In this document: piece after piece, positions 1 to 5,721 of the stretch
Numbering within the stretch: position 1 is the first letter of the stretch
Layout: each line of letters starts with the position of its first letter
Origin: Candidatus Magasanikbacteria bacterium CG_4_10_14_0_2_um_filter_41_10
GTDB lineage: Bacteria > Patescibacteriota > Patescibacteriia > Magasanikbacterales > UBA922
DNA: 7,131 nucleotides
Direction: 5' to 3'
Assembly: GCA_002792995.1 (NCBI GenBank)
Contig: PFPJ01000057.1
Coordinates: forward strand, 2,563 to 9,693
Program-made: the position numbers and the translations under genes
The notes under the pieces: generated by a model
Seen by the model: the letters and a program-made list of their open reading frames with translations, nothing else
Told to the model about the DNA's origin: nothing
Database searches by the model: none

Positions 1-763
1 CAATCGATACTTCGAGAAGTGGACTTGATATAGCAGCTTGTGCAGCTTCTACCGCACGAGTATCTCCACTGCCAACACCAATTCCCATGAGTGCTGATCC
101 TCGATCTTTCATGATAGATTTTACATCTGCAAAATCCACATTGATAAGCCCAGGTACGGTAATAAGTTCAGAAATTCCCTGCACCCCTTGTCTCAAAACA
201 TCATCAACAATTTTGAATGCATCAAGCAAAGATGTTTTTTTGTCTATAATCTGAAGCACACGATCATTTGGAATAGTGATAATCGTATCTACATGACGTG
301 CAAGTTCACGATGTGCTTTTTCTGCAATAGCTTTTCGCTGTGGGCCTTCAAATGAAAATGGTTTGGTAACAACACCAACAGTGAGCGCCCCCATCTCACG
401 CGCAATCTCTGCAATCACAGGGCTTGCTCCAGAACCAGTTCCACCACCCAGACCACAGGTAATAAACACCATATCTGTTTCTTTGAGTGCTTCACGAATT
501 TCATTTTGTGATTCTTCTGCACTTCGCTGTCCAATCTCAGGATTCATTCCAGCTCCGAGTCCACGAGTTACCGTTTTCCCAATGTGAAGTTTGTGTGGCG
601 CATTATTGTGATGAAGTGCTTGGACATCAGTATTCATGACCATAAAATCAACGCCTCGAATACCGGCTTTTACCATGCGATCAATAGCAGATCCACCGGA
701 TCCCCCAACGCCGATGACTTTAATTTTTGCAAATGTTTCTACTTCTGGTTTTACTTGTGGCAT
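1..763 (-). CDS. ftsZ: Cell division GTPase FtsZ (N-terminal 254 residues; C-terminus beyond left edge)
   Basis: FtsZ is the tubulin-like GTPase that polymerises under the membrane at mid-cell and organises the divisome. The translation shows the nucleotide-binding Gly loop GVGGSGGSAI (residues 18-27), MNTD (43-46), the tubulin signature GLGGGTGSGASP (104-115), the DAFKIVDDVLRQGVQGIS segment (181-198) and the catalytic T7 loop NVDFADV (208-214) with both acidic residues D210 and D213. It therefore appears catalytically competent. The ATG at 763 is the first in frame after an in-frame TAA at 784-782. No Shine-Dalgarno sequence is evident before it. The reading frame is open at base 2, so the end of the C-terminal domain, the linker and the conserved FtsA-binding tail lie outside the window. 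One small difference is a Ser at residue 25, where many FtsZ have Asn (GGGGNAV). It lies downstream of ftsA but behind a terminator and its own predicted promoter. Confidence 0.97.
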   Translation of the reverse strand, partial: MPQVKPEVETFAKIKVIGVGGSGGSAIDRMVKAGIRGVDFMVMNTDVQALHHNNAPHKLHIGKTVTRGLGAGMNPEIGQRSAEESQNEIREALKETDMVFITCGLGGGTGSGASPVIAEIAREMGALTVGVVTKPFSFEGPQRKAIAEKAHRELARHVDTIITIPNDRVLQIIDKKTSLLDAFKIVDDVLRQGVQGISELITVPGLINVDFADVKSIMKDRGSALMGIGVGSGDTRAVEAAQAAISSPLLEVSI

Positions 764-815
764 ACGCTTTGAACAATTTTTTTACTCAGTTGACACAAAA
801 TCTCTTCTTATCCAT

Positions 816-844
816 AGTCTATACTGCATAGAAAAGTGTGTCAA
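816..844 (-). promoter_or_regulatory. Predicted sigma70-type promoter of ftsZ
   Basis: On the minus strand a perfect -35 TTGACA (844-839) is followed by a 17-nt spacer and a -10 TAGACT (821-816, 4 of 6 matches to TATAAT). Transcription would start near 809, giving a 5' leader of roughly 45 nt before the ftsZ ATG at 763. The promoter lies between the ftsA terminator and ftsZ, exactly where an independent ftsZ promoter would be needed. A short palindrome ATAG-T-CTAT (814-822) covers the -10 box. This is a pattern-based prediction only. Confidence 0.6.
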
Positions 845-908
845 GCAACAACATGCATTCTTGCAGAACATACGAACAAACTATGCTATACCTAGCGTTG
901 TATATACC

Positions 909-937
909 AAAAACATCCGTAGGTATCGGATGTTTTT
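909..937 (-). terminator. Intrinsic terminator after ftsA
   Basis: A perfect 11-bp inverted repeat (909-919 with 927-937) encloses a 7-nt loop. Read on the minus strand, the stem has a GC-containing core (ACATCCG / CGGATGT) followed by a run of five T. It starts about 30 nt beyond the ftsA TAA stop, where an intrinsic terminator would be expected. The stem is bounded by A on one side and T on the other, so it could also work on the plus strand, although no plus-strand gene needs it. Confidence 0.75.
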
Positions 938-966
938 CTTTGTGTAACACTTTTTCTTTGTAGACA

Positions 967-2232
967 TTATGGAATAAGTGTTTTCCAAAAGCCCTGAATT
1001 TTTTCTATAGCCTTCCCTGCTCCCTGCAATGTCGAAGATCCCTTTCGCGTATGTGTCGATGCCATCGACGCACCCCACTCTACCAACCCAATAGCTGGAC
1101 TAAAAGAAAGACTGTTTACTTTATCACTAATACTATCCACATCTATCGGATATCCTATAGATGCAGGGAGACCAAGTTCTTCCTTGGCAAGATCAATAAT
1201 ACCAGAAAGGTTTGCTCCACCACCTGTAAAGATAATACCCGCAGGCAACAACTGACTTCTATTTACAGATCTTAATTCGATATCTATTTTTTCAAAAATT
1301 TCACTCATCCGCGCTTCCACGATCTCCGCAACATAATGCAATTTAACCACTTCTGATTCTTTTTGTCCGAGTGATGAAAGATCAATAGTATCTTTTCGTG
1401 GAACATCCAGTGATCGCGCATGCCCAAATTCTCGTTTGACTCTTTCTGCGACATCAATAGACGTTCGAAGACCAATAGCAATATCATTGGTCACATGTTC
1501 AGACCCAAGTGGAAGCGTGGCTGTATGAACCACCTCACCACCTTCATAAATAGCAAGACTTGTTGTTGGTCCTCCGATATTGACAACAACAACACCAAGC
1601 TCCTTTTGTTTTTCGGTTGCGACGATCTGTGCGCTAGCAAGAATAGACAGCACAACATCATCAATATCTATACCTGTGCGATACACTGCCTTGGTAATAT
1701 GTTTGAGATGCGCAGCACTCGTATACATAATCTGTGCATCCACTTCGAGTCGAATACCTGTCATCCCCACAGGATCTTTAATCCCCGTTTGTCCATCTAC
1801 TGAAAAACTACTTGGCAACACATGTAACATTTCATAATTGAGTGGTGGTGCAATGGTACGCGCAGCTTCTACCACACGATCAACATCTTCGTCTGAAATT
1901 TCACCATCGGGTTTTGCAACTGCGACAACTCCCTTGTTTCGTTGTGATTGAGACTCTGCACTTGATATTCCGATCCACGCATGTCCTACAGGCACACCTG
2001 TAAGTCGTTCGATTTGCTCAATAGCATGAGATAATGATGATACGGTTTCATCGATACTTACCACATTTCCTTTTTGGATACCTTCGGAAGGAACCTCCAC
2101 CGCACCAATAATCTGTACACGTTCACCACGATTGCTCTGTGGATACACCTGCCCCATGGCGATTCGAATAGCCGTCGAGCCAATATCAATGCCGGTAATC
2201 ACACGTGGTTGTTTTGATGAATTTCGACTCAT
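967..2232 (-). CDS. ftsA: Cell division protein FtsA
   Basis: FtsA is an actin-family ATP-binding protein that tethers FtsZ to the inner face of the membrane and recruits later divisome proteins. At 421 residues it has the usual family length. It shows the phosphate-1 motif GIDIGST (14-20), the SHS2/1C region (about 85-170), a phosphate-2 segment NIGGPTTS (218-225), the adenosine motif TGGGANLSGI (336-345), and a C-terminal amphipathic helix ending KIQGFWKTLIP, after a flexible Ser/Thr/Gly linker, as the membrane-targeting sequence. The phosphate-2 loop is unusual: most relatives have DIGGGTTD, while here the first Asp is Asn218, a Gly is Pro222 and the last Asp is Ser225. The ATG at 2232 is preceded by AAGGA (2247-2243) ten bases upstream, the clearest ribosome binding site in the window. 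The gene starts 33 nt after dgkA and is probably co-transcribed with it. It ends with TAA, followed by the terminator. Confidence 0.97.
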   Translation of the reverse strand: MSRNSSKQPRVITGIDIGSTAIRIAMGQVYPQSNRGERVQIIGAVEVPSEGIQKGNVVSIDETVSSLSHAIEQIERLTGVPVGHAWIGISSAESQSQRNKGVVAVAKPDGEISDEDVDRVVEAARTIAPPLNYEMLHVLPSSFSVDGQTGIKDPVGMTGIRLEVDAQIMYTSAAHLKHITKAVYRTGIDIDDVVLSILASAQIVATEKQKELGVVVVNIGGPTTSLAIYEGGEVVHTATLPLGSEHVTNDIAIGLRTSIDVAERVKREFGHARSLDVPRKDTIDLSSLGQKESEVVKLHYVAEIVEARMSEIFEKIDIELRSVNRSQLLPAGIIFTGGGANLSGIIDLAKEELGLPASIGYPIDVDSISDKVNSLSFSPAIGLVEWGASMASTHTRKGSSTLQGAGKAIEKIQGFWKTLIP

Positions 2233-2242
2233 ATAAAAACTA

Positions 2243-2247
2243 TCCTT
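2243..2247 (-). promoter_or_regulatory. Shine-Dalgarno site of ftsA
   Basis: AAGGA on the minus strand lies 10 nt before the ftsA ATG. It supports that start, and it stands out because the other genes here have no recognisable Shine-Dalgarno sequence. Confidence 0.55.
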
Positions 2248-2265
2248 TGGGTATCTATTGTACCA

Positions 2266-2634
2266 TTACTTGGAAAAGAGCTCAATGATATGTGGTGCGA
2301 ATATCATCAATCCCAGAATCATCGCCCCCACAGAAGCAATCAAGACGGTACCAGCCATAATATCTTTTACCACCCGAACATGTTGATGCATACGTGGTTT
2401 CAAAATATCGGTAAACCGTTCGATTGCACTATTGACTAATTCCAAAATAAAAATAAGCATGATAAGCAACAATACAAGAATCCGTTCGGCATCGGAAAGA
2501 GGAAAATACCACGCAAAGCCTGCTACAACGACAGCAACAACAAGTTGGATACGAAAATTTTGTTCATTACGAAACACATAACAAATACCTTGAACAGCAT
2601 ACCGTGTACTCGAAAAAAATTGTTTTATATACAT
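2266..2634 (-). CDS. dgkA: Prokaryotic diacylglycerol/undecaprenol kinase (DgkA family)
   Basis: This small integral-membrane lipid kinase phosphorylates diacylglycerol or, in many Gram-positive-type members, undecaprenol, feeding phosphatidic acid recycling or the C55-P carrier pool for cell wall synthesis. The 122-residue product matches the family length (E. coli DgkA about 122). Seen in the sequence: an N-terminal RNEQNFRIQL segment with Glu24, the signature ELVNSAIERFTD (65-76) with Glu65, Asn68, Glu72 and Asp76, then VKDIMAGTV (89-97) with Lys90 and Asp91. Three membrane helices fall at about 29-46, 52-70 and 96-114. The RNEQNFRIQL form resembles the undecaprenol-kinase-like branch, but substrate cannot be settled from sequence. 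The ATG at 2634 was chosen; an in-frame GTG two codons upstream (2640) is also possible and neither has a clear ribosome binding site. The gene starts 9 nt after the ybeY stop and 33 nt before ftsA, which suggests one operon. Confidence 0.92.
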   Translation of the reverse strand: MYIKQFFSSTRYAVQGICYVFRNEQNFRIQLVVAVVVAGFAWYFPLSDAERILVLLLIMLIFILELVNSAIERFTDILKPRMHQHVRVVKDIMAGTVLIASVGAMILGLMIFAPHIIELFSK

Positions 2635-2643
2635 AGGCACGTG

Positions 2644-3078
2644 TTATCTGTTGAGGACTTTTGCAAGGATATCTTCTTGGAGAGAAAACATACGTTTTGC
2701 ATGAATAGGTTTTTCATGATCATATCCATTCAAGTGAAGAACGCCATGAATCAACATTCTGTAATATTCTTCTTTGTATGGAACATCAAATCGTTTTGCT
2801 TGTCGTTCTATATATTGAGAACAAAGAAATATATCTCCACTGTCATCTATCTCATATCCAGGGACCATACTTTCAGAAGGAAATGAAAGTACATCTGTCG
2901 GACGATCTATCCCTCGAAAAAGACGATTCATGGTACGCATTTTTTTTTCTCCAACACAGTGAACGCTGACATCTTTTTTGGAACTACCAAGATGATGCAC
3001 CGTAGCCATAACAACAGACTGTATCTTTTTTTGGGATACACCCACATGTTGCACCGTACGATAAACATTACATGGCAT
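2644..3078 (-). CDS. ybeY: Endoribonuclease YbeY (rRNA maturation factor)
   Basis: YbeY is a zinc-dependent single-strand endoribonuclease involved in 16S rRNA 3'-end maturation and ribosome quality control in the cytoplasm. The diagnostic zinc motif HGVLHLNGYDH is present at residues 111-121, with His111, His115 and His121 as the expected ligands. Also seen are RPTDVLSFP (59-67), SGDIFLC (80-86) and the terminal helix MFSLQEDIL (130-138), all in family order. With the ATG at 3078 the protein is 144 residues, close to the usual 150-160. An in-frame GTG at 3120 would add 14 residues of His/Arg-rich sequence and overlap the upstream gene by 41 nt. The ATG at 3078 follows the upstream TAA after one base (TAATATG), a typical translational-coupling arrangement, so it is preferred. 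It is followed by dgkA. Confidence 0.95.
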   Translation of the reverse strand: MPCNVYRTVQHVGVSQKKIQSVVMATVHHLGSSKKDVSVHCVGEKKMRTMNRLFRGIDRPTDVLSFPSESMVPGYEIDDSGDIFLCSQYIERQAKRFDVPYKEEYYRMLIHGVLHLNGYDHEKPIHAKRMFSLQEDILAKVLNR

Positions 3079-3079
3079 A

Positions 3080-4291
3080 TTATGATGTCGTTTGGAGCGA
3101 TGATGTCGTTGATGGACCACTTGTCACGTTATTTGATGACGGAGGAGCATTTTCGTTGTCCACACCTGGAGGTGTAGGCAATGCCTGCTGTGCAGGAAGA
3201 TCAACAACATTTGATGTCTGGCGAAAGCTCTCAATCATCATACGCATAACACTTCTGTACGAAACAGCACCTGTAATACCCGGATGATAAATAAATACCG
3301 TAACAGTCTTTGGAGAAAGAAAATATCCTACCAGTCCATCACGTCTCAAAAAGGCAGTTTCTTTAAACCTATTTATTATTTGTTGAATATCTTGAAATTT
3401 TTCCCCTGCGATATTGAGTGCAAACCAATCCTGAAAAGATTGTCCAATCATTCTATCAAAGATACGAATTTCTACATAGTCACCACTGATTGTACTTACC
3501 AAAACTTGTCTTCCTTCAGTATCAACTGTCCCTATCTGCCAACTCACAGGATAATATACTCTATATTGCCATATTGGGCTTACATATTCATTTACCAAAC
3601 CAGAATCGATGAGCTTTACAGGAGCAAATCCACTTGGATTGAACAAATTCAAAATTTCTTGCCCATCATAATACCCATCTTTATCCGTGTCCCACACATC
3701 GGGATTGGTCTTGAATATCACTTCTTCCTCATCTGTGAGTTGGTCAGCATCGGTATCCTGACTACTGGCAAGAAGAATACGAGGAAATGAGACAGGGTCT
3801 ATTGCTTGTATCTTTGCAATGTCTTGCTGTGTCTCGTCAAGCGTTGAGGTGGTAGATGAAGGTGTGGTAACAGGTTGAATAAGTTCTGTATTGATGGGTG
3901 TGGTAACAGCAGTACTTATCGTAGAAAAATTTGTATCTTTTTTGGAAGAAACAATTTGTGTAGGGGTGACTTGTTGTTTTGCTTGTTGTACATAGTACCA
4001 TGAAGCAAACGCTGTTACGGCGACAAGAATCAATCCTGCACCAATCCACACCAACAACCGTTTGTGCGATGATATCCACGTACTTCCTGAAGAAGAACTT
4101 TGTCTTGTTGACGCAACTAATTTTTTTTTCTGTATGCCGTTGTGTGACTCTGACCGTTTTCCTTCATGACTTTCTGTATGATAAATAACAGGATCATTTC
4201 CACCATAAAAAATATCCGGAATAGTATGTATTTGTACGCCGAGATTACTTGGTTTTTCTTTTTTCTTTTTTTTACTTCCAAAGCCAAACAT
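3080..4291 (-). CDS. Single-pass membrane protein with two TSP3-like Ca2+-binding loops and an extracytoplasmic globular domain
   Basis: Function is unknown. Numbered from the ATG at 4291 (403 aa), it has a basic cytoplasmic start (MFGFGSKKKKK), a short hydrophobic/acidic segment IHTIPDIFYGG (21-31), a Ser-rich stretch, and one transmembrane helix at about 79-101 preceded by HKR, which suggests the C-terminal part is outside. A Thr/Ser/Pro linker (about 108-155) leads to two thrombospondin-3-like loops: DTDADQLTDEEE (179-190) and DTDKDGYYDGQE (201-212). These end in the turn NPSG. Then comes a mixed globular domain (about 225-360) beginning with YRVYYPVSWQ, and a disordered Ser/Thr/Pro tail. 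The first loop has Gln instead of the usual Gly. An in-frame GTG at 4327 would add 12 residues (MGLCTTVFLSIS); the ATG is preferred because the basic start resembles a cytoplasmic terminus. It is the longest of three related neighbours and lies 1 nt before ybeY. Confidence 0.85.
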   Translation of the reverse strand: MFGFGSKKKKKEKPSNLGVQIHTIPDIFYGGNDPVIYHTESHEGKRSESHNGIQKKKLVASTRQSSSSGSTWISSHKRLLVWIGAGLILVAVTAFASWYYVQQAKQQVTPTQIVSSKKDTNFSTISTAVTTPINTELIQPVTTPSSTTSTLDETQQDIAKIQAIDPVSFPRILLASSQDTDADQLTDEEEVIFKTNPDVWDTDKDGYYDGQEILNLFNPSGFAPVKLIDSGLVNEYVSPIWQYRVYYPVSWQIGTVDTEGRQVLVSTISGDYVEIRIFDRMIGQSFQDWFALNIAGEKFQDIQQIINRFKETAFLRRDGLVGYFLSPKTVTVFIYHPGITGAVSYRSVMRMMIESFRQTSNVVDLPAQQALPTPPGVDNENAPPSSNNVTSGPSTTSSLQTTS

Positions 4292-4339
4292 AGAAATGCT
4301 CAAGAAAACAGTGGTGCATAGCCCCACTGCTTCTTCTTG

Positions 4340-5311
4340 TTATGGTGTACTTGTTGAAATAGTTGTGGGTGGTTCAAATATTTTTCCTGGGCCAGTGGGA
4401 CTATAGCCATTTTTTATTTCATCCCCATCATTGAATCCGTCTCCGTCAGTATCGGGATTGAGAGGATCTGTTTTCCAAATAATAACTTCATCACCATCAC
4501 TCAACCCATCTCCATCAGTATCCCAATGAGCAGGATCTGTCCCAAGTCCACGTTCACGTTCATCATCAAGCCCATCTGCATCGATATCAGATGGTTCACC
4601 AAACACAATATCACTCTCATTTCCTGGTTGATTGATAGTACTTGTGGTGACGGCAGTCGTATTTACACTATCGGCAGGTACGGTATCGGTACCCTGTACT
4701 GGATCTGTCGTATCAAATGGATTTGTCGTATTGTCTACGGCAGTTTGATCAACAGTCGTAGGGAGTGTTGCTGTATTTCCTCTTCCTTCAATAAACTGGT
4801 TATATATAAAGAATCCACCACCACCCAAGACAAACACAACTACCACCACAATAATAATGGTGATGATTCCTTTGCTCGCTTTTGGTTCTTTAATAGCATA
4901 CAATTCTGGCGCATCAGTTGGCATCGTATGCGTCGTTGGTTGGAGTGTTGGTGCCATTGGATGAGGTACAGAATCCATCACAGGTGGAGATGAAGGCACA
5001 ACGGGTGATTGTGCGGGTACGATTGGCTCAGATACCATTGACGACGGACGGGTATCCATATCTTCTGCCATGTATGTCTCTGACTGTTTTGGACGCAACA
5101 TACCTGCAGATAATGCGGTCTTTGGTTCGAGAGGTTCTCCTATGTCAGAAGAATTAGGAGAAAGGGACGGTGCAGAAACAGGTGATACAGATGTCATTGG
5201 GACATCAGTACCATCGTCATCAGCAGCGACCTGAGCAAAAATATCTTCTGGTTCGCCAGTAGGCAAATTAGGGGGAACGTTACCGCCTTGTAATGGAATG
5301 TCGTCAAACAT
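4340..5311 (-). CDS. Single-pass membrane protein with three TSP3-like Ca2+-binding repeats
   Basis: Function is unknown; 323 residues from an ATG at 5311. The cytoplasmic part (1-147) is Pro/Ser/Asp-rich and probably disordered, and starts with PPNLPTGEPEDIF (13-25). A lysine pair region (KEPKASK) precedes one transmembrane helix at about 149-171 (a run of Ile/Val, then GGGG). A Thr/Asp/Asn-rich linker (about 178-235) follows, then three 12-residue loops of the DxDxDGxxDxxE type at 242-253, 264-275 and 287-298, spaced 22 and 23 residues, closed by NGYSPTG and a short Thr/Ser tail. Such Asp-rich loops bind Ca2+ in thrombospondin-3 and related bacterial surface proteins; binding here is inferred. 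Loop spacing is identical to that of the 125-aa neighbour upstream, which points to tandem paralogues. No Shine-Dalgarno sequence is seen. It could be a surface adhesion or scaffolding protein; no catalytic motif is visible. Confidence 0.85.
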   Translation of the reverse strand: MFDDIPLQGGNVPPNLPTGEPEDIFAQVAADDDGTDVPMTSVSPVSAPSLSPNSSDIGEPLEPKTALSAGMLRPKQSETYMAEDMDTRPSSMVSEPIVPAQSPVVPSSPPVMDSVPHPMAPTLQPTTHTMPTDAPELYAIKEPKASKGIITIIIVVVVVFVLGGGGFFIYNQFIEGRGNTATLPTTVDQTAVDNTTNPFDTTDPVQGTDTVPADSVNTTAVTTSTINQPGNESDIVFGEPSDIDADGLDDERERGLGTDPAHWDTDGDGLSDGDEVIIWKTDPLNPDTDGDGFNDGDEIKNGYSPTGPGKIFEPPTTISTSTP

Positions 5312-5337
5312 ACTGCATGAATTATCGAGTAGAAAAA

Positions 5338-5715
5338 TTATTTACCATTAGGATTATGCCCATTTGCAATTTCCGTCAAATCTGAATATCCGTCACCATC
5401 GGTATCTGCTTTTGTTGGATCTGTCTTCGTCTCTTCTATTTCTTGTTTATCTGAAATGCCATCGCCATCGGTATCTATTCTTTTATCACTTGTTCCATAT
5501 TGTTTTTCTTGTTCAGCAGTAAGTCCATCTCCATCTTGATCATCAGGATTAATGGGTGGAGAAATGCGTTCACTCAATCCAGTAGGTGTTGTTGATGTAA
5601 CAACTTGTGCTGGCTGACTACTCGTGCTGGAATCCTTCATAAAATAATAAAACCAGCCACCGCCACCAAGAAGAGCTATGATAAGAAAAATAATGAAAAT
5701 GCCTCGTATTCGCAT
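5338..5715 (-). CDS. Small membrane-anchored TSP3-like Ca2+-binding repeat protein
   Basis: Function is unknown; 125 residues from an ATG at 5715. The start MRIRG is basic and followed by a hydrophobic helix (about 6-26, ending GGGGWFYYF), which could be a signal anchor with the rest outside. A short Ser/Thr/Pro linker (28-57) leads to three loops: DQDGDGLTAEQE (59-70), DTDGDGISDKQE (81-92) and DTDGDGYSDLTE (104-115), then the closing turn NGHNPNG at the C-terminus. It is essentially the minimal version of the two larger neighbours, without their cytoplasmic region. It starts 21 nt after the end of the Cys-rich surface protein and 26 nt before the next gene, so the three may be co-transcribed. 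A strong extended -10 element sits 6 nt before its ATG. Confidence 0.85.
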   Translation of the reverse strand: MRIRGIFIIFLIIALLGGGGWFYYFMKDSSTSSQPAQVVTSTTPTGLSERISPPINPDDQDGDGLTAEQEKQYGTSDKRIDTDGDGISDKQEIEETKTDPTKADTDGDGYSDLTEIANGHNPNGK

Positions 5716-5721
5716 AGAAAT

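Larger units (their letters stand above)
764..966. other. ftsA-ftsZ intergenic spacer
   Basis: This 203-bp non-coding spacer is the only sizeable gap between genes. Going from ftsA to ftsZ it holds a direct repeat of TTTTTCTTTG (plus strand, 951-960 and 933-942), the ftsA terminator, an AT-rich stretch, the predicted ftsZ promoter and a leader of about 45 nt without an evident Shine-Dalgarno sequence next to the ATG. No small ORF or RNA gene is convincing here. Confidence 0.7.

Noticed and set aside
790..825. Plus-strand promoter TTGACA ... TATACT
   Set aside because: The spacing is 24 nt, too long for sigma70, and no plus-strand gene follows. TAGTCT at 19 nt is a poor -10.
933..960. Direct repeat TTTTTCTTTG as a regulatory site
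   Set aside because: It is a low-complexity T-rich 10-mer next to a terminator, and one copy includes the stem's T-run; chance is sufficient.
881..1078. 65-codon minus-strand frame running from the ftsA 3' end through the terminator
   Set aside because: It is out of frame with ftsA, passes through the hairpin terminator and gives a Lys/Tyr-rich string; better explained as spacer plus terminator.
1420..1837. Plus-strand open frames of 127 and 85 codons within ftsA
   Set aside because: They are shadows of a well-conserved ftsA on the other strand, with no motif or ribosome binding site.
2644..3120. Transfer or pseudogenisation of ybeY, because of the His-rich N-terminus
   Set aside because: The His-rich part disappears with the better start at 3078; the remaining 144 residues carry all family motifs without a break.
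3284..3790. 168-codon open frame on the plus strand
   Set aside because: It lies wholly antisense to the membrane protein gene at 3080-4291. Its translation is an unstructured Tyr/Ile-rich string with no recognisable motif, while the minus strand has a clear domain plan.
3861..3910. Repeated GGTGTGGTAACAG (3861-3873 and 3898-3910)
   Set aside because: It encodes the VTTP-type repeats in the Thr/Ser/Pro linker of the membrane protein; low-complexity coding repetition rather than a regulatory or mobile repeat.
4526..4993. 155-codon open frame on the plus strand
   Set aside because: It is antisense to the Asp-rich repeat gene. The open frame results from its repetitive codon use; the translation is Trp/Cys/Arg-rich and without a domain.
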